Source: a virus
Virus record (IMG/VR): IMGVR_UViG_3300028706_000010
Coordinates: 1-51,138 of that record
DNA length: 51,138 nt
Direction: 5' to 3' (one strand)
The translations under genes and the position numbers were made by a program. How positions within the stretch are numbered: the stretch's first letter is position 1; every line of letters starts with the position of its first letter. Below are positions 35,045 through 42,874 of this stretch, piece after piece. The notes beneath the pieces were generated by a model that was not told the origin of the DNA, did no database searches, and saw only the letters and a list, made by a program, of their open reading frames with translations.

Positions 35045-35406
35045 TAGATCTTTTCCAATTCTGCTTTTATAAATTCATCAGACACTAGGTCCATCTCCTT
35101 TGGCATATAATTCAAAAACTTTAGTATTGAAACTAACGCCGGCCAATTATATGAAGGTACCTTATGGAATAATAATGCAGTCGCTGCATCCATCTCAAAT
35201 ATATTATAAATTACAATAATATGATTTAAGATGAGCCTTATCTGCAGGTCGTTATTATTATGATATCTGGTTAGAAGCTTCTTGAGGTATTTAAACCTCA
35301 GAAGATCCTCTTTAAACTCATCAGTACTTGTGCACTGAGGATTATTATAATATTTAGCTGCAAATAAAGTAAAATTCGCAGCATTCAACGAATCAAATAA
35401 TGACAT
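35044..35406 (-). CDS. Conserved T4-like phage protein of DUF7207 type (120 aa)
   Basis: The pattern FAAKYYNNPQCTSTDEFKED, RFKYLKKLLTRYHNNNDLQI and LILNHIIVIYNIFEMDAATA is that of a small all-alpha protein common in marine T4-likes, which I recall as DUF7207. It shares a TAATG junction with the neighbouring 193-aa gene. Function unknown; its constant company suggests a joint role. Confidence 0.72.
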   Translation of the reverse strand: MSLFDSLNAANFTLFAAKYYNNPQCTSTDEFKEDLLRFKYLKKLLTRYHNNNDLQIRLILNHIIVIYNIFEMDAATALLFHKVPSYNWPALVSILKFLNYMPKEMDLVSDEFIKAELEKI

Positions 35407-35409
35407 TAA

Positions 35410-35607
35410 TTATCCCAATATCTTATTGATGATACCTTTTTTCTTTACTGGCTTGGATGACTTCTCACTTACCGCAACTCCATTAAATTCATCACATTCT
35501 GCTTTAGTGAACTTACCACATGTAAGCAACTCACCACTTATTTTGTCTACAAAACCACCAGTGGTTAATTTTGAATTGATTGGTGCTCTTTTAAATTTAG
35601 GATTCAT
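35410..35607 (-). CDS. Small unknown protein (65 aa)
   Basis: MNPKFKRAPINSKLTTGGFV with two Cys (LLTCGKFTKAEC) and a basic tail KSSKPVKKKGIINKILG. No family recognised. It is packed between neighbours with gaps of 3 and 10 bp, which supports it being a gene. Confidence 0.6.
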   Translation of the reverse strand: MNPKFKRAPINSKLTTGGFVDKISGELLTCGKFTKAECDEFNGVAVSEKSSKPVKKKGIINKILG

Positions 35608-35617
35608 TTTACTTTCC

Positions 35618-36106
35618 TTATTTCTTCTTAACGTCTAAAATTCCAGAATGCTTCCAAGCATCGGCGTCGCCTAGCTTCTTAGCAGCCTTCTTTAATGCTT
35701 CTGTTGTATTACGGGCAACAACTTCCACAGATGCTTTCTTCTTGAGTGCATTGAATGCCTTCTTTACAGTAACAACCCAAGTTGCTTGTGCTGCTTCAGA
35801 CACATCTGTGCACTTGCAAGTTTCGTCGCAATTTTCATGAAGATCGTGATCTTCGCACGTGCATGCACCTTCTTTCCTAGAAGCGGATTCTACTTTCTCG
35901 TCATCAGCTTCCCAGTTAGCATCTACGTAATCATAGAATTTCTTCTTAGCATCACCTTTAAGCCCAGACGGATCAGACACACCGAATTTCTTCAATGCAC
36001 CCGCGAAGAACTTCTTGTATGCATCTCCGTCACCTTTAGTATCTTTATCCGCGCCTTCAAGGACGTTTCGAACTGCATCGAGTTCCTTTTGTGTAATATC
36101 AAGCAT
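35618..36106 (-). CDS. Unknown protein with a Cys/His-rich insert (162 aa)
   Basis: The N-terminal half has the phage phrase KKFFAGALKKFGVSDPSGL and KKKFYDYVDANWEADDE, common in T4-like head-associated small proteins. A central cluster EGACTCEDHDLHENCDETCK plus CKC (about residues 85-106) puts five Cys and two His within some 20 residues, a probable metal site. The C-terminal half is Ala/Lys-rich helix (AFNALKKKASVEVVARNTTE). Function unknown. Confidence 0.65.
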   Translation of the reverse strand: MLDITQKELDAVRNVLEGADKDTKGDGDAYKKFFAGALKKFGVSDPSGLKGDAKKKFYDYVDANWEADDEKVESASRKEGACTCEDHDLHENCDETCKCTDVSEAAQATWVVTVKKAFNALKKKASVEVVARNTTEALKKAAKKLGDADAWKHSGILDVKKK

Positions 36107-36108
36107 GT

Positions 36109-36366
36109 TTACGCTCCCGCTAAAACTTTAGTTAAATCTTTAATGTTTAAACCGACAAGGTCAGCCACTTTCTTTATTGCCAAATTCTTAGATACATTAC
36201 GAGATTTATCTTTAGTTATATCTCTATATAGATCAGCGGCTTTAATGTATTTATCCTTATTAACAGACTTCTTTATTACATTCATCAATGCGGTAGGCAC
36301 AAACGTCGAAAGGAATTCTAAACCAGAACCTTCTTCCATTTCTGAATATTCTTTAAATGTCATCAT
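36109..36366 (-). CDS. Small helical protein with weak capsid-targeting-like start (85 aa)
   Basis: The N-terminus MMTFKEYSEMEEGSGLEFLS recalls the T4 capsid-targeting sequence (MKTYQEFIAEA), though the presumed cut site (EME|E) is a poor gp21 match. The rest is basic helices (VIKKSVNKDKYIKAADLYRD, KVADLVGLNIKDLTKVLAGA). It lies in the late unit read from 38472. Function unknown. Confidence 0.6.
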   Translation of the reverse strand: MMTFKEYSEMEEGSGLEFLSTFVPTALMNVIKKSVNKDKYIKAADLYRDITKDKSRNVSKNLAIKKVADLVGLNIKDLTKVLAGA

Positions 36367-36368
36367 TC

Positions 36369-36683
36369 TCAGTTAACCCCATGATAGCCTAATGTGCCGA
36401 CAACTACTGATATGATAACTGCCCAAAATACACGAGATATTAATGACACCTTAACCTCTGTTTGATCTAGGCGCGAATCAACTCGATCTGCCTTCTCATC
36501 AGCTATTTCCATTCTCCGGAGTATACATTTAATCTCCTCAGAATCCGCAGCCTGTTTTTCTTCCACACGGGCAATTGCGATCATAAAATCGGTCAATTTA
36601 TCGATCTTAGCTTCTATACGATCTAGACGTTTATGTGCTGCATTACCCACAGCTACCGCTCTATCTCCAACAGAATTATCCAT
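36369..36683 (-). CDS. Coiled-coil tail-anchored membrane protein, XhlA/holin-like
   Basis: This 104-residue protein has a long coiled coil (about 17-78, HKRLDRIEAKIDKLTDFMIA onward) and one C-terminal membrane helix (ISRVFWAVIISVVVGTLGYH). That is the XhlA-type plan, a small hemolysin-like protein that assists phage lysis. A structural anchoring role is the alternative. The start overlaps the nucleotidyltransferase stop by eight bases. Confidence 0.65.
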   Translation of the reverse strand: MDNSVGDRAVAVGNAAHKRLDRIEAKIDKLTDFMIAIARVEEKQAADSEEIKCILRRMEIADEKADRVDSRLDQTEVKVSLISRVFWAVIISVVVGTLGYHGVN

Positions 36684-37503
36684 CTATCTTCTCCACACTG
36701 TCTATCCATTTACGCAGCGATTTTCCGTCTGCAGTTATAACTATGAGGTAGTTAGCACCCAAATGGGTCACTGTAGCAACCTCATCAGATTCCTTCACAA
36801 CAACCATATCACCCGGACTGAACATGCCTCCAGATACATAATCCTCTCTTGTCTCAGAAACACTCTCTAGTTGGATATGTTTCCTGTATGTATAAGATTC
36901 CTTCAACCCCATACCAGAGCGCACAGCATTGAATAGCTTCTGGCCACCACGATATGATTTGGGTTGGCCCTTCTTAAACATCTCGAAGTCATTAGATGCC
37001 GCGGCGGCTCTCATCTTAGAGGCAGACATGCCAGATACACCTTCAGAGTCAGGATCACGTTCACCGGCGGAAATGATGTTGACACCACCTTCGAAGTTAT
37101 AGAATCCATGACGGGCCTTCATACCATTATATTTATTGGCCAATGCTGTAAATTCATTTACTCTATCAGACCCAACCACCATCGAAACTCTGCTAAAGCC
37201 GTCATCATAGAGCTTCACCAGAACATCTAATGCAGTTTTAATGGATGTGTCATATATGATGTTTCTGCCATGTTTATGGAACATCTTACGCATGAATTTA
37301 ATTTTATCATCATAGGCTAGAGGATTCTTCTTAACGTCAGATGACTGGGATGCGTATATGCGATATGCATCATCACCCTTGGCAGACTTGGCCACCACAT
37401 CTAGAAGCTTTTCATGGCCCACTGTGGGTGGGTTAAAGCGACCAAATGTAAACACCACACCAGAGGCTTCCTCTGTGATATATTCTCCGAACGACTTAAA
37501 CAT
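36676..37503 (-). CDS. Nucleotidyltransferase with capsid-targeting-like N-terminus
   Basis: After MFKSFGEYITE|EASG, a possible gp21 site, the sequence has the cytidylyltransferase-type signature VVFTFGRFNPPTVGHEKLLD (the TxGH form of HxGH at 27-30) and, near 155-175, the second motif GVSGMSASKMRAAA (family (I/S)SST.(I/V)R). About 185 residues of Rossmann-like domain are followed by a C-terminal beta segment (SPGDMVVVKESDEVATVTHL). Such enzymes join a nucleotide to a phosphate (NMN, pantetheine or glycerol phosphate). The substrate is not readable. Confidence 0.8.
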   Translation of the reverse strand: MFKSFGEYITEEASGVVFTFGRFNPPTVGHEKLLDVVAKSAKGDDAYRIYASQSSDVKKNPLAYDDKIKFMRKMFHKHGRNIIYDTSIKTALDVLVKLYDDGFSRVSMVVGSDRVNEFTALANKYNGMKARHGFYNFEGGVNIISAGERDPDSEGVSGMSASKMRAAAASNDFEMFKKGQPKSYRGGQKLFNAVRSGMGLKESYTYRKHIQLESVSETREDYVSGGMFSPGDMVVVKESDEVATVTHLGANYLIVITADGKSLRKWIDSVEKIDG

Positions 37504-37508
37504 GAATA

Positions 37509-38432
37509 TTAGTCCTTTTTATCCTTTTTAAGCTTATCCTTATCAGCCTGTCTAAGTTTAGGTAGTAATTTCTTAGCGATGCGATCAATAGCACCTTTCT
37601 TTTTATCTACCTGCTTTTCAATATTCTGGCGCTGGGCAAATGATAGTTCACCTTTATCCTTACCTTTAGTCAGCTTCTTGACTAAAAGATTGCGTGCATG
37701 TTTGCGGGCTCTCTTCATGAGAGTATCCTTGTCGGCCAACCTGCGTGATGCCTTCTTACGACCAAGCGCAATCTTTGCTTTATTCTTACGGAATGCCTGT
37801 TTCATCTTTAATCGTTGTGCCACTGTCTTGGCTTCATCAAGAGACTCTGCACCTTCACCTAGCTCTTTAGCATGATGCTGTGATAATGCAAATTGAACCT
37901 TACCTGGATTAGGTAGGCGCTCAATCTTATAGTTATCATACCATCCTGAGATGTGCTTAGATATATCAATCTTCTTACCAACTCCACCCTTAATAAGAGC
38001 AGCAACCACTTTCTTTCTATTAGCGGCTGGTAGTTCATATATATCCGCTGCCACAGCAAAGGCCATCTTACCAGCTAGGCCACCCTTAACGTGAATGGTT
38101 ATGAATGGATTATCCTTAGTAATAATACCACGACTGGCAGCTTTGGTTATGAATGGATTATCCTTAGTAATAATACCACGACTGGCAGCTTCATCAAGAG
38201 ACTCTGTCCCCTCACTTAATGCAGCTTTTGCATAATCAAGTTTAGTCTGCATTGCAGCCAACTCTTTAGCCACATCTTTCTTGGCTTTTGCATTCGGTTG
38301 AATAAGAGCCTTTTTCTTCAAATCATCAACCTGATCAGTAAATGCCTTGATATATTTCTTAAGTTTGCGTTCGTCGAATTTGGCATATGGATTCATACCA
38401 CCTTCAATAATATACTCGTTAAATGTTTGCAT
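37509..38432 (-). CDS. Basic protein with capsid-targeting-like start and tandem duplication (307 aa)
   Basis: From ATG 38432 it begins MQTFNEYIIEGGMNPYAKFD, with a possible gp21 cut after IIE. Two further L-D-E|A sites (ESLDEA) occur inside, each before a new segment. Residues about 95-125 contain AASRGIITKDNPFIT twice. The last third is extremely basic (KMKQAFRKNKAKIALGRKKA, then RARKHARNLLVKKLTKGKDK), suited to contact packaged DNA; the same motif ends other marine T4-like proteins. The longer start (38450) has no Shine-Dalgarno. Confidence 0.65.
   Translation of the reverse strand: MQTFNEYIIEGGMNPYAKFDERKLKKYIKAFTDQVDDLKKKALIQPNAKAKKDVAKELAAMQTKLDYAKAALSEGTESLDEAASRGIITKDNPFITKAASRGIITKDNPFITIHVKGGLAGKMAFAVAADIYELPAANRKKVVAALIKGGVGKKIDISKHISGWYDNYKIERLPNPGKVQFALSQHHAKELGEGAESLDEAKTVAQRLKMKQAFRKNKAKIALGRKKASRRLADKDTLMKRARKHARNLLVKKLTKGKDKGELSFAQRQNIEKQVDKKKGAIDRIAKKLLPKLRQADKDKLKKDKKD
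38097..38190 (-). repeat. 46-bp perfect tandem duplication (period 48 bp)
   Basis: ggttatgaatggattatcct and the following 26 bases occur at 38097-38142 and again at 38145-38190. In frame this duplicates the 16-residue AASRGIITKDNPFIT(K/I) unit, so the reading frame is kept. Confidence 0.92.
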
Positions 38433-38471
38433 GTGAGTAATTAATCCCATTTAATTTATGTTGTTATTAGT

Positions 38472-38479
38472 TATTTATA
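38472..38479 (-). promoter_or_regulatory. Late promoter TATAAATA before the basic CTS-like protein
   Basis: Exact late box in the 30-bp gap after the ligase-like gene. It would drive the unit from 38432 to about 34.2 kb, including the nucleotidyltransferase and membrane protein. Confidence 0.75.
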
Positions 38480-38480
38480 C

Positions 38481-39722
38481 TTATCCACGATTAGCGGATT
38501 CCCAGCCTTTGATGACCGATGGATCGAAATTATTCTTTGAAAATTCCATTCTATCAACTAACTTTACAGCAGAACCTGATAGATGATCTATGGCAACGAA
38601 ACCTTCTGGTGATGTTACTTTGAAACCATCTGCAGTTTGTACAAATGTTGATATACCACCAACCTGAGCCAATTTCTTAATAAGCATATGCTTAGCTTCT
38701 ACAATATGATTCTGTAGATCGAAGACTAACTTGAGGTTAGCTTTGTTCTGAGGTGAGAAGAATGCTAGGATATCATCACGCTTCTTGGACTGTGATGCTT
38801 TGCCCTTCTCTGATTTGCGCTTATCTATCTCTTTCTGATAACGGGCATTAACCCAATCTATAAGCTCATTGACGTGTTTAGTTGTGTTGGTGATACGCTG
38901 TCCTGATCGGACTTTGGTGTTATTGAATGTGTTGAGTATGAGATTGAGCTCTTTATTACCCTCAATTTCCTTTAAGGTGCTTGATGCTATCTTTTGAAAT
39001 ACCTTTCCTGCTAATGATAAATGCTTGGTGACTACCGCAGTTTCCTTTGCGGTGAATGTGGCCATCCCAGACATGTCTGGCAAATCTGCTGATATGGACC
39101 ACACCGAAGGTACTGTCTTCATTTTCGAAGTATCGACGCCAAACGACGCTGACATGTGTTCTAATGAAGAGCCTGTATACTCAGTATGCCACACGACACC
39201 GATATTTGCTTTAAGGAGAGTCTTTGCTAATTTAGAACCTGCTGGTACTGCATAGGCGATTGTATTAGGATGCATTGTAATATACTTCTCACCGTCTATC
39301 ACATTTTTCTTCAGGTCACCCTTAGTGTACATTATATCACCTTGAATGATGCCTTTAATGCCCAGCTTGGGAAATTCTTTCAATGCAACTTTCAACTTCT
39401 CGGCAAGACCACCACCATGATTTTCATCAACGTCTGCTGCTGTATAGTTGAGCTTGGGGTTCTTGTTGAATATGGACTTAGAGCCAACAAAGAACTTACC
39501 ATTCTCTGGATTGATACCAGCAAATACAGCAGGAGCTCCATCCCACTTAACTGTGACATCAGTCTTACCTTTTGTGTGGCCAGCCAACATATCACGTAAT
39601 GAACGTAGGGCAAGAATTGCTTCTCTTGCTCCTTTAACACCACCATCAAGAACCAAATCTTCGATGTGTGTCATGTGTGTATTCTTAGCTTCGTTAAGTG
39701 TATAGTTGTTAAAATCCAGCAT
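38481..39722 (-). CDS. Ligase-like nucleotidyltransferase (DUF6267 type)
   Basis: This 413-residue protein has after MLDFNNYTLNEAKN (a possible gp21 cut at LNE|A) the conserved block HMTHIEDLVLDGGVKGAREA, then VTVKWDGAPAVFAGINPENG, where K59-x-D61-G62 fits motif I (KxDG) of ATP-dependent ligases. KGIIQGDIMYT and IGVVWHTEY may be later motifs. The C-terminal part ends AVKLVDRMEFSKNNFDP. I recall this family as DUF6267, widespread in marine T4-likes, often starting MKTFKQFLTE. Whether it joins nucleic acids is unknown. Confidence 0.72.
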   Translation of the reverse strand: MLDFNNYTLNEAKNTHMTHIEDLVLDGGVKGAREAILALRSLRDMLAGHTKGKTDVTVKWDGAPAVFAGINPENGKFFVGSKSIFNKNPKLNYTAADVDENHGGGLAEKLKVALKEFPKLGIKGIIQGDIMYTKGDLKKNVIDGEKYITMHPNTIAYAVPAGSKLAKTLLKANIGVVWHTEYTGSSLEHMSASFGVDTSKMKTVPSVWSISADLPDMSGMATFTAKETAVVTKHLSLAGKVFQKIASSTLKEIEGNKELNLILNTFNNTKVRSGQRITNTTKHVNELIDWVNARYQKEIDKRKSEKGKASQSKKRDDILAFFSPQNKANLKLVFDLQNHIVEAKHMLIKKLAQVGGISTFVQTADGFKVTSPEGFVAIDHLSGSAVKLVDRMEFSKNNFDPSVIKGWESANRG

Positions 39723-40408
39723 TAGTTATCCTTTAGTATCATATCAAATATAGCGCCCGCACCAGTAGATGCGCCAGCTTTTACTTGAATCTCTACATCA
39801 GTTTTTTCAGTAAACTTTAATGGTACTGGGTAGTCATATGTAACAGGCGAACCAAATGATCCAAATTGACCTTTGTTATTGAACGAACTACCAAATGGAC
39901 GAGCCATGATCCTGAATGTAACTTCCTTCTGCTTCTCAATTGATCCTTGAATTTTAATCAAGTATCCAGTCTTACCCGCAGGGATTGTATATATTGCCAT
40001 TAAGGTCTGCCCAGCAGCGGCTTTAATAATAGCCAGTGTAGATCCGTTAATATTAACGTTAACATTACCAACGTTAGTTGTGCCAGTGGTAGAAGTTATA
40101 ACCGTTGCTCTGAATATACGTAAGAATGTTACTGTACTTGGGGCGCCACCAATAGTTAATATTTCAGTCTGTAGATCGAAGTTTTGATCAAGACCCTGAA
40201 TTTCTACTATACCGCCATCATCGGATGCGGGCGCGCTAGATACTACAGTTGCAACCAATGGAGATGTAGCATATGGATATGGTGAAGTGCCGTCCCAAAT
40301 AGTAGCAAAGGTTGTGGTGGCAGCAGATAAGTATCCAAATTTGTTAATGTGTGATGTATGTTTTTGGCCACCACTGGCTATGTGTATACCTTGATATATG
40401 TCTGTCAT
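39722..40408 (-). CDS. Beta-rich virion-type protein (228 aa)
   Basis: This 228-residue protein begins with a short MTDIYQGIHIASGGQKHTSH and then alternates small residues and strands (TVVSSAPASDDGGIVEIQGL, IYTIPAGKTGYLIKIQGSIE). The make-up resembles decoration or fibre-type virion proteins. It lacks Cys and catalytic motifs. It overlaps the ligase-like gene by one base at its 3' end. Expression in the late unit from 41426 supports a structural role. Confidence 0.62.
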   Translation of the reverse strand: MTDIYQGIHIASGGQKHTSHINKFGYLSAATTTFATIWDGTSPYPYATSPLVATVVSSAPASDDGGIVEIQGLDQNFDLQTEILTIGGAPSTVTFLRIFRATVITSTTGTTNVGNVNVNINGSTLAIIKAAAGQTLMAIYTIPAGKTGYLIKIQGSIEKQKEVTFRIMARPFGSSFNNKGQFGSFGSPVTYDYPVPLKFTEKTDVEIQVKAGASTGAGAIFDMILKDN

Positions 40409-40430
40409 TTTACTGCCCTCTTAATTATTC

Positions 40431-41393
40431 TTAAATATCAATAGTACTTTTTCGTCTAAGTGCTACAGGAGCTATCATAAACCGTGAATTCTTAATGCCG
40501 AAGTTATTTCTATCAGCCTTTCTAGCAAAGAATGCTGCCTTATAATCTTGAGTAGGCAGATCTCCATTATAGGATGTATGGTTTGACTTCATTATATATC
40601 CTTTAGATGATTTAGTCAACTTAATAGGACCTTGTAATAGTATATCAACGTTCTGGCGGCCTGCTGCTTTTCCGTATCCAACACCATATACAGCCACATT
40701 GATTAATTTCTTATCTTTAATTAATCTTCTGTATGACTTAACACCATCAAGTTCTCCATTTGAATCTGTACGCACAGCGTCTATGAAACTCTCAATTTCT
40801 TTATGATTAGGGTATGCTTTGTTTAACTCTGTTACACCACCCCACTGCTGAAAGTCTTTAGCAGAATTTCCATCTTTATGGGAAATCCAAACGCACTCTT
40901 CACCATCCGTATTGATTAGATGAAAGTCTGATTTAGGAGTACCAGGAGTTGTTTGAACATCAATTACTTTATGTTGATTCTTACCAACAATCATGTTAAC
41001 GTAAGGCATTCCTGTATCATTCATAACTTTCCTTAGAGAGTTACGTAAAGCAGATAAGGCAACATCTTCTGCAGAAGTTCCTGATCCAGCACCACGTCCA
41101 CCGAACTCTGGTGTCTTATAAAAATCCTTGGGGTAGTTTATTACAATACTTTTATTAGTGTCTGTTTTACCTTTAAACTTTTGACTATATCCCTTGCTAT
41201 CCATATCGATACGGAGCTGGTCTATGTCGCTAACTATAAGTTGAACAGCACCTTTAACCGTAGAAAAATATTCATTATCTTTAATCTTGTTAACAAACAC
41301 GTCAATTCGCCCACCACCTCTACGAGCAAGGTCATTATGAGTCAATGGATTATATATAGACTTTTCAAATAGATGTTGTAATAAGCTTTTCAT
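40431..41393 (-). CDS. PD-(D/E)XK-like nuclease with capsid-targeting-like start
   Basis: This 320-residue protein begins MKSLLQHLFEKSIY (possible gp21 cut LFE|K). It has a nuclease-like core: E110 (SAEDVALSAL), D156 (GTPKSDFHLI) and, 17 residues later, K173 (CVWISHKDGN), followed by AKDFQQWGGVTEL. The PKxDF...WISxKxG...FQQWGG phrase occurs in phage restriction-endonuclease-like proteins. If carried in the capsid, it could enter the cell with the DNA. It is the first gene after a late promoter. Confidence 0.68.
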   Translation of the reverse strand: MKSLLQHLFEKSIYNPLTHNDLARRGGGRIDVFVNKIKDNEYFSTVKGAVQLIVSDIDQLRIDMDSKGYSQKFKGKTDTNKSIVINYPKDFYKTPEFGGRGAGSGTSAEDVALSALRNSLRKVMNDTGMPYVNMIVGKNQHKVIDVQTTPGTPKSDFHLINTDGEECVWISHKDGNSAKDFQQWGGVTELNKAYPNHKEIESFIDAVRTDSNGELDGVKSYRRLIKDKKLINVAVYGVGYGKAAGRQNVDILLQGPIKLTKSSKGYIMKSNHTSYNGDLPTQDYKAAFFARKADRNNFGIKNSRFMIAPVALRRKSTIDI

Positions 41394-41425
41394 ATGTTAA
41401 TTAACCATATTTAATTTGTTTATTC

Positions 41426-41433
41426 TATTTATA
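41426..41433 (-). promoter_or_regulatory. Late promoter TATAAATA before the nuclease-like gene
   Basis: Exact late box 33 bp upstream of the ATG at 41393, immediately after a terminator. It would drive the nuclease-like, beta-rich and ligase-like genes. Confidence 0.78.
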
Positions 41434-41451
41434 TAAATTCTATACGCACAT

Positions 41452-41475
41452 AAAAAAAGGCCCGAAGGCCCTTTA
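41452..41475 (-). terminator. Intrinsic terminator with C(UUCG)G loop after MazG
   Basis: The minus strand reads AAAGGGCC TTCG GGCCTTTTTTT, a stable stem with a UUCG tetraloop followed by a U run. It closes the queC-mazG unit just before the late promoter. Confidence 0.95.
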
Positions 41476-41481
41476 CTTATT

Positions 41482-41832
41482 TTATAACTTACAATTAGTG
41501 AAGTCTGCACTGTACCAATTGGCTTGTGCCTCTGGTGACTTATCCTTCTGCCATTTCTTAGTCTCCTCAGAGTAAGATCCGACACGAGATGAAATCTCCT
41601 TAATGACCTCTCCCATGACCTTATCACCATCATAGCCATACTTGGCAATCTCACCGTACGCAAATACAATGATATCAGCCATGGCATCGATACGACCATC
41701 GATATTATCCCCAGCCTCTAGGAACTCACCGAGCTCCTCCACAATCATAGAGATGAATCCATTACGATCGGGTTCTTGTTGGGTGATAAGACGTTCATCT
41801 GACCACTCTTTAATATCAGTGAAATTGCTCAT
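41482..41832 (-). CDS. mazG: MazG-like nucleotide pyrophosphohydrolase
   Basis: This 116-residue all-alpha protein has the MazG metal motif E32-E33-x-x-E36 (VEELGEFLEAGDN) and D49/D53 (DAMADIIVF). MazG enzymes hydrolyse NTPs or (p)ppGpp; in phages they are thought to tune host nucleotide or alarmone pools. Its gene overlaps queC by four bases, so here it may act on modified or canonical dGTP pools, a link inferred only from context. Confidence 0.85.
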   Translation of the reverse strand: MSNFTDIKEWSDERLITQQEPDRNGFISMIVEELGEFLEAGDNIDGRIDAMADIIVFAYGEIAKYGYDGDKVMGEVIKEISSRVGSYSEETKKWQKDKSPEAQANWYSADFTNCKL

Positions 41833-42638
41833 GCTGAATGATCCATAAGCACATCATGTGCATGAGTAATAGCTACGCTATAATCCACAGGTCCTGTCTC
41901 GTCTGCATATGAAACCGGATCTTCACGACCTAATTTAATAAATGCTTCCAGTCGTTCAACGGAAGAAGAGCTCTTATAATCAGAATACCATTTACCGTTA
42001 TGCATCATGGGCTTGTATGACGTGTTGGTTCTGCTGTAGACCTCGTCGAAATCCAACTCAAGAACCTTACATAGTTGTAGTCCATCAACAAGGATATCAT
42101 ACTTATCGACTTGAAGATAAGGAGTATAGTATCCAACAAGTTCATGATCCCAGTTACCAGCACGGAATGCAGCATCGTCCGCATCACGAAACTCTTGTCG
42201 ACAATCTGGGTATACTGCATGATCACCAGCATGGATTCCCATAGCGATATTAGTGGCTTCACCAGTCTTACTTACAACTGATAACGCAACTGACTGGATG
42301 ATAGATGCAAAGATTTTATTACGATTAGGGACTACAGTATCCTTCATATTCTCTTCTGCATAATGTCCTTCAGGCACCTCAGCACCACCAGTAACTAATG
42401 CAGAGTCCAATAGAGGCGCCAATCCATCTAAATTGATCTGTTGATACGACACAGGAAGGCCTAAGTCAGCAAGATAGTCAATCAGCTGTTGTGCGCGTTC
42501 TAACTCACATACATGCTTTTGCCCATAATTAAATGACATGGCTGTCACGTTCTCAGCTCCGACTTCGGCGATAGACTTCAACAATAGCGTTGAAGAATCC
42601 ATACCTCCGGATAAAGAAATTACAATATTTTTCATCAT
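41829..42638 (-). CDS. queC: QueC, preQ0 synthase without the zinc cysteines
   Basis: This 269-residue protein has the PP-loop motif SLSGGMDSSTLL (residues 8-19), FNYGQKHVCELERA and VVPNRNKIFASI, all specific to QueC, which turns 7-carboxy-7-deazaguanine into preQ0 with ATP and ammonia. The C-terminal zinc site is normally TWSCY...HCGxCxxCxxR. Here it reads TNTSYKP...WYSDYKSSSSVERLEAF: every Cys is Ser or Tyr. The fold otherwise appears complete, so the enzyme may be zinc-free or altered. The start overlaps the DUF3310 gene. Confidence 0.88.
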   Translation of the reverse strand: MMKNIVISLSGGMDSSTLLLKSIAEVGAENVTAMSFNYGQKHVCELERAQQLIDYLADLGLPVSYQQINLDGLAPLLDSALVTGGAEVPEGHYAEENMKDTVVPNRNKIFASIIQSVALSVVSKTGEATNIAMGIHAGDHAVYPDCRQEFRDADDAAFRAGNWDHELVGYYTPYLQVDKYDILVDGLQLCKVLELDFDEVYSRTNTSYKPMMHNGKWYSDYKSSSSVERLEAFIKLGREDPVSYADETGPVDYSVAITHAHDVLMDHSA

Positions 42639-42874
42639 TCACATCCTTCATTTTTAAGTTTATCAATCGAGCGCTGTAAATACCAACCGGCCTTAGTGAG
42701 GTCTTCAATCTCCTTCTGGATATTATCATACCCCTCTTCAGTTTTCTCACCAGCTCTTAGTAGATACTTCGCAACATTACCCCTAGAGAAATCAAGATCC
42801 CAATGTTCAATAACATCAATGACCTGTAACTTATCTGAGGCTTTATAATGATCTGGGTTAATTTTATCAGTCAC
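42635..42874 (-). CDS. DUF3310 (SaV-like) protein
   Basis: This 79-residue protein has the family pattern NPDHYKASDKLQVIDVIEHW, FSRGNVAKYLLRAGEK and DLTKAGWYLQRSI. DUF3310 proteins are common phage proteins of unknown function, often near nucleotide metabolism genes. A strong sigma70-like promoter inside the end of the upstream gene precedes it. Confidence 0.88.
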   Translation of the reverse strand: MTDKINPDHYKASDKLQVIDVIEHWDLDFSRGNVAKYLLRAGEKTEEGYDNIQKEIEDLTKAGWYLQRSIDKLKNEGCE

